In this document: positions 56,803-64,000 of the stretch, piece by piece | Layout: each line of letters starts with the position of its first letter | Position numbering within the stretch: position 1 is the first letter of the stretch | Assembly: GCA_002507565.1 (NCBI GenBank) | Contig: MOXJ01000011.1 | Location: forward strand, 1 to 64,000 | Length of the DNA stretch: 64,000 nucleotides | Origin: Candidatus Reconcilbacillus cellulovorans | GTDB taxonomy: Bacteria > Bacillota > Bacilli > Paenibacillales > Reconciliibacillaceae | Direction: 5' to 3' | Made by a program: the position numbers and the translations under genes | Notes under the pieces: model-generated | Told to the model about the DNA's origin: nothing | Database searches by the model: none | What the model saw: only the letters and a program-made list of their open reading frames with translations

Positions 56803-56838
56803 TTGATATTTAACTTGATTTTAAGGAGAGAGTCCCGG

Positions 56839-59820
56839 ATGCGCATCCACACGTCGGATGTTTTGCAGGAGACAGGTGTGTTCGATCGTTTTTACGAGCA
56901 CGATTTGGAGCAATTCTCCTTGAGGCTGGAAGAAATGTTGCGCGTCATTCATCTTCCTGCCGGCCTTCGCCTCGATCTTCCTTCCGTCGTCATCCGGGCG
57001 CGTTCGGACATGAAAGCGGAATTGACGCGGCTTGCCGTGCGGACGCTGATTGCCGAACTGCATCGGCTGAAATCGGAAGGAAAGCTGCCGGGCGAAGACG
57101 GCCGCGCCCGCTATGAAGCGTTCAACGCGTCGCTCTGTTCGCCTGAGACAAGGCGCGAACTGTTCGTGCGCTACCCGCTGCTTTCCGAACTGCTCGACCG
57201 CGCCGTCGCCTTGCGGCTGGCCGTGCTGGCCGAGGCCTGTTCCAGGTTGGCAAACGATTTCGAGGCCATACGACGGGAGCTCGGTTTCGACGGTTGCCTC
57301 CTCGAACACGTCCGCGCCGACGCCGGCGACCGTCACCGCGGCGGGCGGTCGGTGCTTCTGTTCGAATTCGGCGACGGGCGCAAGCTCGTCTACAAACCGC
57401 GGCCGATGTCGGCGGACATGTCGTTCCGGCGGTTGGTCGAGTGGCTGCACGACAAACGCAGGCTTCGACACGAACTGCGCCTGCCGGAGACGCTCGACCG
57501 CGGCACGCACGGTTGGCAATCTTTCGTCGAATACCGCGAATGCTCGAGCGAAGCGGAGCTGGAGGCCTTCTATTACCGGATCGGGTCGCTGCTCGCCCTC
57601 TTTTATGTGATCCGCAGTTCGGACATCCACTATGAAAACCTGATCGCCTGCGGCGAACATCCGGTCGTCGTCGATCTGGAAACTTTGCTGACGAACCGGC
57701 CGCCTGGGGCGGCCGACGGAACGCTGCTGCATGCTTTCGGCCGCGAATGGGCGGAGTCCGTATTGGGATGCATGTTGCTTCCGACAAACGCGCCGTTCGG
57801 CGTTTTCGATATCGACGTCAGCGGATTGGCCGGCAAGGGAGGGGAGCGTTCGGAGCGGATGGTCGTCTACCGGCTGACCGGTGCCGGTACCGACGAGATC
57901 CGGCTCACACCGGAATTCTTCATCACGCAGGAGCAACACAACCGCCCCGCCCTGAACGGTCGCAAAGCCGAACCGTCGACGTATGTCGGCGCGATCGTTC
58001 GCGGTTTTACCGACACCTATGAAACCGTGTTCGATCATCGCGATGAACTGGCGGAACAGATCCGTCGCGGCGACCTGTTCGTCGGCGAATTCCGTCAAGT
58101 GCTGCGGCCGACGCACGTGTATGCCCGTTTTCTGGAAGCCTCGCTTCATCCGAAATATTTGGGCAACCGGGAGGCAAGACGATCGCTGTTCGCCATGCTG
58201 ATGCCGGAGAAAACGGCTCCTCCCTCGTTGCGGCGAAAGGCGGAACTCGAAATTCAAGATCTTTTGGACGGAGACATTCCTTATTTTTCCGTCGAGTTCC
58301 GTTCGCACGACCTCATCGGCGCAAACGGCGGCGTGATCGACCGCTTTTTCGAAGCGACGCTGTGCGATCTTGTGCTCGATCGTCTCAAAAAACTCAGCCG
58401 GGAAGACTTGCGCCGACAATTGCGCCTGATCGCCGCATCGCTGAAGACCTCGGAAACCGGCGCCTCCGTTCACCGTCCGCCGGAAACGGCGGCGGCGCTG
58501 GAGCCGACGGCAACTCCTCCCTCCGGGGGCTGGTCGGGTGAACGGCTGCGGCAGTCGTGTCTCGACGCCGCCGTTTCGATCGGCGATTGGCTGGAACACC
58601 ACGCCGTCTGGAACGAAGACCGTACCCGGTGTACATGGCTGACCGCCGTCGTCTCAGGCGATCACAAAATGTCGCTCGGCCCGCTCAACGATTCGCTCTA
58701 CGAAGGCGGGGGGGCGGCGCTGTTTCTTGCGCGCTTGGCCGAAGTGACCGGCAGCGCGCGCTTCCGCCGCCTCGCACGAGCCGCTTGGATGGGAATCGAA
58801 GAATTGTGGCGGCCTGCCGCCGGAATAGCTTTTGGGGAACCAGCGGGATCCGGCGAACCCCAGCGCCCGGGCGCAGCCGTGCCGGATAACCCTTCCGCGT
58901 TTCACGGAATCGGTTCGACGGCTTACCTTGCACGGTCGCTTGCCGAAATCTGGAACGACGACGAACTGTACCGGCTTTACGAATCCCAACTGCAGCGTTT
59001 GGCAGAATACCCGCTGTCGGACGACGCACCGGCCGACTTTTTAGGCGGCTCCGCGGGGGTCGTCGTCGCCTGCCTGCGTTTCTACGACGCGGACAAGCTC
59101 GCGCCGGCCCGTCAAGCCGCCGAACGTTTCGGAAACCATCTTCGCGCCCGGGCGAAAGCAATACTGGAAAACGGCGGCTCGGCGTTTTTGACGGGTCTTT
59201 CCCACGGCTGCTCCGGCCTGTCGTGGGCGCTCGTCGCGCTCGGCCGAACGATGGGCGACGGCGAAGCCGTCCGGCTCGGCTTCCGCCTGATCGAAGCCGA
59301 AAACCGGCAATTCGCCCCCGCCAAGAACAACTGGCGCGATTTGCGCCCCGGTGTGCCGCCGACGGCCGACCCGGTCTACTGGTGTCACGGCGCTCCGGGC
59401 ATCGGGCTCGCCCGCGCCCATTTGCTGGCCGAACCGGACGGTCTCAGTCGCGCCGAGCTCGGTTTACTCCGAAAAGACGTGCACACGGCCGTCGCCAAAA
59501 CGCTTGCCGCCGGCTTTCCGTCCGTCGCGGAGCTCGGCCTCTGCCACGGCGCGTTCGGCAATCTAAACGTTTTGCTCGAAATCTCCGAAAAAATAAATGA
59601 TGAGTCTCTTTTGCGTTCGATCGAACAACAAACCGAAATTTGCCTCAGCAAGCTGCCGCTTGCCGACGGCGTAGACGGTTGGAATACCTTGAGCCATTCG
59701 CTCGGCCTCATGCTCGGCCTGACCGGCGTCGGCTATGCGCTGCTGCGGCTCGCAGTGCCGCGCGCAGTTCCGTCGGTATTGTCGCTTGAACTACCCGAAA
59801 GAAAGGGGGGCGCATCATGA
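56839..59820 (+). CDS. lanM2: Class II lanthipeptide synthetase LanM (beta-associated)
   Basis: 993 residues. Dehydratase motifs GDRHRGGRSV, LVYKPRPM, DIHYENLIACG, VDLETLLTN, RPTHVYARFL; LanC-like cyclase with zinc ligands Cys849 (WCHGAPG) and Cys902-His903 (LCHGAFGN). Clearly diverged from LanM1, consistent with distinct substrate peptides. ATG at 56839 lies ten bases after AAGGAG; a frame extension to 56803 would start within the hairpin. Ends in a 4-base overlap with lanT. Confidence 0.94.
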   Translation: MRIHTSDVLQETGVFDRFYEHDLEQFSLRLEEMLRVIHLPAGLRLDLPSVVIRARSDMKAELTRLAVRTLIAELHRLKSEGKLPGEDGRARYEAFNASLCSPETRRELFVRYPLLSELLDRAVALRLAVLAEACSRLANDFEAIRRELGFDGCLLEHVRADAGDRHRGGRSVLLFEFGDGRKLVYKPRPMSADMSFRRLVEWLHDKRRLRHELRLPETLDRGTHGWQSFVEYRECSSEAELEAFYYRIGSLLALFYVIRSSDIHYENLIACGEHPVVVDLETLLTNRPPGAADGTLLHAFGREWAESVLGCMLLPTNAPFGVFDIDVSGLAGKGGERSERMVVYRLTGAGTDEIRLTPEFFITQEQHNRPALNGRKAEPSTYVGAIVRGFTDTYETVFDHRDELAEQIRRGDLFVGEFRQVLRPTHVYARFLEASLHPKYLGNREARRSLFAMLMPEKTAPPSLRRKAELEIQDLLDGDIPYFSVEFRSHDLIGANGGVIDRFFEATLCDLVLDRLKKLSREDLRRQLRLIAASLKTSETGASVHRPPETAAALEPTATPPSGGWSGERLRQSCLDAAVSIGDWLEHHAVWNEDRTRCTWLTAVVSGDHKMSLGPLNDSLYEGGGAALFLARLAEVTGSARFRRLARAAWMGIEELWRPAAGIAFGEPAGSGEPQRPGAAVPDNPSAFHGIGSTAYLARSLAEIWNDDELYRLYESQLQRLAEYPLSDDAPADFLGGSAGVVVACLRFYDADKLAPARQAAERFGNHLRARAKAILENGGSAFLTGLSHGCSGLSWALVALGRTMGDGEAVRLGFRLIEAENRQFAPAKNNWRDLRPGVPPTADPVYWCHGAPGIGLARAHLLAEPDGLSRAELGLLRKDVHTAVAKTLAAGFPSVAELGLCHGAFGNLNVLLEISEKINDESLLRSIEQQTEICLSKLPLADGVDGWNTLSHSLGLMLGLTGVGYALLRLAVPRAVPSVLSLELPERKGGAS

Positions 59821-62060
59821 ACATTCGCCACCGGCGCCGCGTGCCGGTCGTCACGCAGATGCAGCAGACCGAATGCGGGCTATGCTGCGTCGCCATGATT
59901 TTGCGCTACTACCGCAGTTATGAAACGCTGGGCGACTTGCGCGCACACCTGGAAGCTGGCCGGGACGGCATCCGCATCCGCCAGCTCCATCAGCTTCTCG
60001 GCCAGCTCGGGTTCGAATCCCGTCTGTACAAGGCCGACTGCGAAGGACTTCGTTACGTCAGACTGCCGGCGATCCTGTTCTGGAACCGGGACCATTTCGT
60101 CGTCCTGGAAAGCGTCCGGAAAAACCGCGCCAGCATCATCGATCCGAATTTCGGCCGACGCACGATCGCGTGGGAGGAACTGCAGCAATCGTTCGGCGGA
60201 TTCGTCCTGACGGCGGAACCGACAGAACGATTCGTCCCGAAGCGCGAGCGACCGCGCGTCTGGACGCCGTACCTCCGCGAAGTGTTCCGGCATCGGCCGC
60301 TTTTCGCCGGCGTGTTCGCGTTGTCGCTGGCAACGTATCTTTTGACGCTGTCGATCCCGATGCTGGTCCAGTACCTGATCGACGGCATCATCATGCAGGC
60401 CAGGCCGGAGCTGTTGCGGGCGGGCGTCGCGGCCGCCCTCGCCATCGCGCTGCTTTACGGCGCGCTTCAGTTCCTGCGCGGCAAATGCTTGATCCGCCTG
60501 CAGATCGCGCTCGACCGAGAAGTGACCGGCCGCGTATTCCGCCATCTCTTAGAAGTTCCATATAAATTTTTCGAGGTCCGGTCGTTCGGCGACATCATGT
60601 TCCGGCTGGGCAGCCTGCGCGTCGTGCGCGACCTGATTTCGGAACAGCTGATCCGCGGCGTCATCGATTTCGGCGCACTGCTGTTCATCACCGGCTACAT
60701 GCTGGCGAAATCGCCGCTTCTAACTGTTGCGGCGCTTGCGTTGTTCGCCCTGAACGGATTTCTCATCATCTACAGCCGGCCGTTCATCGTCGAGGCGAAC
60801 CAAAACGAAATCGTCGAGCTGACGAAACTGCAGACCATCCAGGTCGAGACGATGTACGCGATCATGAGCGTCAAAACGTCGGGAATGGAAGACGTCGTCT
60901 ATCGTAACTGGCGGCAAAAATTCCAAGACGTGCTTGACAAGTTCCATATCCGTGCCGGCCTGCAGAACCGGTTCGACTCAATGACGGCCGCCGTCCAGAC
61001 CGTGTCGCCGTTCGTTGTGCTTCTGGCCGCCGCCGCCCTTTATTTCCGCGGCGACCTGACGCTCGGCGAAGCGGTCGCTTTTCACGCGTTGACGAGCATG
61101 TTCTTCTCGATGAGCGTGTCGCTGTTTCACATGTATAACAACTTTCTACTGGCCAGCGCCTATCTCGAGCGCGTCAAGGACATCACGGACACCGAGCCGG
61201 AAAAAAAGCCGGAACATCCGATCCCGCTCAAGCTGACCGGCGACATCCGCCTGGAAAACGTCTCGTTCTCCTACACCCGTCACGCCGCACCCGTCGTGCG
61301 CAACGTATCGCTGCACATCCGGGCCGGGCAGCACGTGGCGTTCGTCGGTCCTTCCGGCTCCGGCAAAAGCACGCTCGGCAAAATCATCGCGGCGCTGTAC
61401 GAGCCGACTGCCGGCCGCATCTACTACGACGGCATCGACACGGAGCAGCTCGACCGCACCGACTTGCGCAGGCAAATGGGCGTCGTACCGCAGGATATCG
61501 CGCTGTTCAACAAATCGATTCTGGAAAACATCCGCATGAACGAGGCGCATATCGACCTGGAAACCGTCAGGCAAGCCGCGCGCGTCGCCCAGATCGCCGA
61601 CGACGTCGAAAGCATGCCGATGGGGTATCACACACTCGTGTCGGAGATGGGCATGAATCTGTCCGGCGGCCAAAGACAGCGGATCGCGTTGGCGCGCGCG
61701 CTCGTCCGCTCGCCGAGCGTCCTCGTGCTCGACGAGGCGACCAGTTCGCTCGACGCCGTCAACGAGGCGAAAATCGCCGAACATTTCCGGCAAATGGGCT
61801 GCACGCGCATCGTGATCGCCCACCGGCTGTCGACGGTCAAAAACGCGGACGTCATCTACGTGATGGACAACGGCGAAATCGTCGAAAGCGGTACGCACGA
61901 CGAGCTGATGCGCCTGGACGGCCTATACGCCCGTTTGTACCGGTCGCAGGACGTTGAAGCAAAGGCGGCGGCCGAAGCGGCAGTCACGGCGGATGCGGCG
62001 ACGCCGGCGGCAGGTTTGGCCGCAGCGCCGGTTGCAGTAGAAAGGAGAAACGGACGATGA
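59817..62060 (+). CDS. lanT: Bifunctional peptidase-ABC exporter LanT
   Basis: 747 residues: N-terminal C39 peptidase (about 1-140) with catalytic Cys20 in QTECGLCC, His93 (NRDHFVVLE) and Asp109; six membrane helices at about 160-450; ABC domain with GPSGSGKST at about 511, LSGGQRQRIALARAL, VLDEATSSLD. It removes leaders after GG/GA sites and exports the products. The C-terminal ~40 residues are an Ala-rich tail. Start overlaps lanM2 stop (ATGA); the end overlaps the regulator's ATG. Confidence 0.95.
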   Translation: MNIRHRRRVPVVTQMQQTECGLCCVAMILRYYRSYETLGDLRAHLEAGRDGIRIRQLHQLLGQLGFESRLYKADCEGLRYVRLPAILFWNRDHFVVLESVRKNRASIIDPNFGRRTIAWEELQQSFGGFVLTAEPTERFVPKRERPRVWTPYLREVFRHRPLFAGVFALSLATYLLTLSIPMLVQYLIDGIIMQARPELLRAGVAAALAIALLYGALQFLRGKCLIRLQIALDREVTGRVFRHLLEVPYKFFEVRSFGDIMFRLGSLRVVRDLISEQLIRGVIDFGALLFITGYMLAKSPLLTVAALALFALNGFLIIYSRPFIVEANQNEIVELTKLQTIQVETMYAIMSVKTSGMEDVVYRNWRQKFQDVLDKFHIRAGLQNRFDSMTAAVQTVSPFVVLLAAAALYFRGDLTLGEAVAFHALTSMFFSMSVSLFHMYNNFLLASAYLERVKDITDTEPEKKPEHPIPLKLTGDIRLENVSFSYTRHAAPVVRNVSLHIRAGQHVAFVGPSGSGKSTLGKIIAALYEPTAGRIYYDGIDTEQLDRTDLRRQMGVVPQDIALFNKSILENIRMNEAHIDLETVRQAARVAQIADDVESMPMGYHTLVSEMGMNLSGGQRQRIALARALVRSPSVLVLDEATSSLDAVNEAKIAEHFRQMGCTRIVIAHRLSTVKNADVIYVMDNGEIVESGTHDELMRLDGLYARLYRSQDVEAKAAAEAAVTADAATPAAGLAAAPVAVERRNGR

Positions 62061-62986
62061 ACTGTTTTGTTGCGGAGCGAGACGTTTCCGTCCGGCAGAT
62101 GATTCGGAGCGTGATCGAAGAACGCGATTTCGGCCGCGTCGTCGGCGAGACGGACGACGCGCGCCTTCTGACGGCGGGGCTGTTGACGGCGACCGGCACG
62201 GACGTCCTGCTGCTCGACTGGTCGATGACGGGTCCCCGCCGCCCCGAGATGATCGGTCGGCTCCGCGGCGACGCCTACGTCGGAACGATCGTGCTCCTGG
62301 CAGAACCCGGCTCGAAGGAAGAGCTGTACGCCGTCTATGCCTACGGCATCGAATCGTGCTTGACGAAACCGATCCATCCCCCGGAAATCGCATGGACGCT
62401 GTCGCACATCCGCGAAAAACTGGAATTGCGTCGGACGATCGAGGCGATCCGCGAAAAGTTGAACGCGGTCTTGGCCCCGGCGCGGCCGACAGCGTGCGAC
62501 GTCAAGACGTGCGCCGAATATCTGCTGAGAGAAATCGGGATCGCCGGAGAATGCGGGTACACCGACCTCGTTCAGCTCGCCTGCATCTGGTACGAGTCGC
62601 CCCACCGCGAATCGGGAGAGACGCCGCTTCTCAAACAGCTCTATGAAATCCACGTCCGCCGCAAGCTCGGCGCCGCCGCCCGCGAGCAGGACGTTCGGCG
62701 CGAGATCAAGGCGTGCGAGCAGCGCGTCCGGCGCGCGATCGGCCAGGCACTCATCCAGATGGCGTCGCTCGGGCTGACGGACTACGCGCACCCTGTTTTT
62801 GAGAAATATGCTTACAAATATTTCGATTTCCACGAAGTCCGGCGCATCATGAACGCCTTGGAGGAAAACGAAAAGCCGGATCCCGGCAAAACGTCGGTCA
62901 ACGTCAAAAAATTTCTCCAACCGTTTTTCCTCGATCTGAGGGCAATGGCGGAAAACCCGGCACGAGAACTCGTCCGGACGTTTTGA
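62057..62986 (+). CDS. Response regulator with YcbB/GlnL-type domain
   Basis: 309 residues: receiver domain with Asp54 in VLLLDWSM and Lys in CLTKPIHP, followed by a ~150-residue C-terminal region (CAEYLLREIGIAGECGYTDL; HVRRKLG; ALIQMASLGLTDYAHP) resembling the YcbB DNA-binding domain of GlnL-type regulators. Its ATG overlaps the lanT stop, so it is made with the exporter and is likely the locus regulator. No cognate kinase in the locus. Only a few LanT-linked cases of this type are known to me. Confidence 0.8.
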   Translation: MNCFVAERDVSVRQMIRSVIEERDFGRVVGETDDARLLTAGLLTATGTDVLLLDWSMTGPRRPEMIGRLRGDAYVGTIVLLAEPGSKEELYAVYAYGIESCLTKPIHPPEIAWTLSHIREKLELRRTIEAIREKLNAVLAPARPTACDVKTCAEYLLREIGIAGECGYTDLVQLACIWYESPHRESGETPLLKQLYEIHVRRKLGAAAREQDVRREIKACEQRVRRAIGQALIQMASLGLTDYAHPVFEKYAYKYFDFHEVRRIMNALEENEKPDPGKTSVNVKKFLQPFFLDLRAMAENPARELVRTF

Positions 62987-62995
62987 CGCTTCTCT

Positions 62996-63025
62996 TTGAC
63001 GTTTCCCGCCGATCGGGAGTATAAT
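62996..63025 (+). promoter_or_regulatory. Strong SigmaA-type promoter of the nitroreductase
   Basis: TTGACG (62996-63001) and TATAAT (63020-63025) with an 18-base spacer, immediately after the regulator's stop; separates the following two genes from the lanthipeptide operon. Confidence 0.8.
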
Positions 63026-63061
63026 GTCGATAAAACCGATCGGAAATTTGGAGGAACGAAG

Positions 63062-63610
63062 ATGGACGTCATGACCGCCATCGAAACGCGGCGCGAAATC
63101 ACACAGTTCGACGATCGGCCGATTCCCCGCGACGTCCGCGACCGGCTCGTCCGCGCGCTCTGCCTGTCGCCGTCCGGCAACAACCTGCCGTCTCGGGAAT
63201 TCGTGCTGGTCAGCGACCGCTCCATGCTGCGAACCCTTGCGCGGACAACGCCGTACATGCCGTGGCTGGAACAGGCCGCACTCGGCGTCGTCATCATCGG
63301 CGACCCGACGGTCAGCAAATATTGGCTGCAAGACGCGACCATCGCCGGCGCCTACCTCTGGCTCGCCGCCGTCTCGTTCGGTCTCGGCGCGGCGTGGGGT
63401 GCCGTTTTTCACTCGGAAGACGCGGAAGAGACGGCACGGCGTGAACGCTACGTTCGAAACGCTCTCGGCATCCCTCCTGCCAAACGCCCGGTCGCCATTA
63501 TCGGGGTCGGCTATCCCGCTGCGCGCCCTGCGCCGAAAGAGCCGATCCCGCCGGAAAAGGTCGTCCATTACGAAACGTACGGCAGAGGCGGAGGCGGAAC
63601 TGCAGGATGA
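63062..63610 (+). CDS. Nitroreductase family protein
   Basis: 182-residue FMN-dependent nitroreductase-like protein. Flavin-site features: ETRREITQFDDRPIPRD, LSPSGNNLPSREFVLVSD (typical SPSGxNxQ/P segment), and GLGAAWGAVF. ATG at 63062 after TTGGAGGAACG. Reduces nitro compounds or quinones in most relatives; the actual substrate is unknown. Own promoter upstream; not evidently part of the lantibiotic pathway. Overlaps the next gene by 4 bases. Confidence 0.85.
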   Translation: MDVMTAIETRREITQFDDRPIPRDVRDRLVRALCLSPSGNNLPSREFVLVSDRSMLRTLARTTPYMPWLEQAALGVVIIGDPTVSKYWLQDATIAGAYLWLAAVSFGLGAAWGAVFHSEDAEETARRERYVRNALGIPPAKRPVAIIGVGYPAARPAPKEPIPPEKVVHYETYGRGGGGTAG

Positions 63611-64000
63611 AAACAGTCGGCCTGATCGGCGGGATGAGCTGGCAGTCGACTCTGCTCTATTACCGCTGGATCAACGAAGACGTCCAAGCGGCGCTCGGCG
63701 GCCTTCGCTCCGCCCGCATCCTCCTGGACAGCCTCGATTTTGCGCCGCTTGCGCGAGCCCAAGCGGAAGGCGACTGGAACACCGCCGTCCGAACCCTTGC
63801 CGAATCGGCCCGGCGGCTGGAAGCGGCTGGAGCCGACTTCCTGCTCGTCTGCGCCAATACGATGCACCGCGTCGCGGACGACGTCCAAGCTTCCGTCCGC
63901 ATTCCGCTCGTGCATATCGCGGATACCGTGGCGGAAGCGGCGCTGGCCTTCGGCGTCGCGAACGTCGGGCTGCTCGGCACCCGGGCGACGCTGGAACACG
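63607..64000 (+). CDS. Aspartate/glutamate racemase family protein (partial)
   Basis: The first 131 residues of an amino acid racemase of the aspartate-racemase type, cut by the window edge. N-terminus KTVGLIGGMSWQSTLLYY is characteristic, and the first catalytic Cys lies in LLVCANTMH (about residue 83). Interconverts L- and D-aspartate or -glutamate, without cofactor, if intact beyond the edge. Translationally coupled to the nitroreductase (ATGA). Confidence 0.85.
   Translation, partial: MKTVGLIGGMSWQSTLLYYRWINEDVQAALGGLRSARILLDSLDFAPLARAQAEGDWNTAVRTLAESARRLEAAGADFLLVCANTMHRVADDVQASVRIPLVHIADTVAEAALAFGVANVGLLGTRATLEH

Noticed and set aside
56821-58602. 593-codon minus-strand frame inside lanM2
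   Set aside because: Antisense of a gene with complete LanM motifs; no ribosome binding site or homology.
61856-63568. 570-codon minus-strand frame across the end of lanT, the regulator and the nitroreductase
   Set aside because: Antisense to three genes with clear motifs and good starts.

Overview
The window looks like chromosome of a GC-rich member of the Paenibacillaceae (Bacillota). The basis is the mix of S-layer-homology (SLH) proteins, YtcP/LplB-type sugar permeases, histidine kinase plus AraC-type response regulator pairs, LacI-family control, AGGAGG-type ribosome binding sites, and frequent GTG/TTG starts with 4-base ATGA/GTGA overlaps. The genus cannot be fixed from the sequence alone. 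No rRNA, tRNA, CRISPR array, insertion sequence or phage module was recognised.

Region 1 (98-8996, minus strand) is a tightly packed operon: a substrate-binding lipoprotein, two permeases, an ATPase, a metallo-beta-lactamase-fold protein, a HAD phosphatase, a sugar-phosphate isomerase-like TIM barrel and an inositol-monophosphatase-family enzyme. A frameshifted secreted protein lies upstream. Region 2 (9086-17858, plus strand) is a myo-inositol catabolic operon, iolD-E-C-A-J-G-B, followed by an MgtC-like gene. The two units diverge from two good promoters, each with an AAGCGCTT palindrome at the predicted transcription start. This suggests shared control, probably by the LacI-family protein at 17680-18771, and an inositol-related substrate for the ABC transporter.

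Region 3 (18873-25720) holds a TRIC-like channel, a DUF2264 protein, an SLH protein, a GGDEF-EAL protein, a second MgtC-like protein and a CheX-like phosphatase. Region 4 (25821-33226) is a sugar ABC transporter of the LplB/YtcP type, divergent from its likely kinase/regulator pair. Region 5 (33260-49766) is centred on beta-glucan use. It has a degraded CBM5/12 protein, a 1587-residue SLH-GH16-multi-CBM surface glucanase, a kinase / binding protein / AraC-regulator operon, an ABC importer with a chemoreceptor in the same operon, and a secreted GH16-CBM56 glucanase. A 26-bp box at the same distance from the -10 precedes both the importer and the secreted glucanase.

Region 6 (50884-62986) is the most interesting part: a class II lanthipeptide locus with the layout of a two-component lantibiotic. 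One mersacidin/haloduracin-alpha-like precursor precedes the first LanM. Three LchA2/beta-like precursors precede the second LanM. Between and after them are an ABC immunity-type pair, a C39-peptidase LanT and a coupled GlnL/YcbB-type response regulator. The third beta-like precursor has six core cysteines and a Thr/Pro-rich tail and does not match the usual beta pattern. The window ends with a nitroreductase and the start of an aspartate-racemase-family gene.
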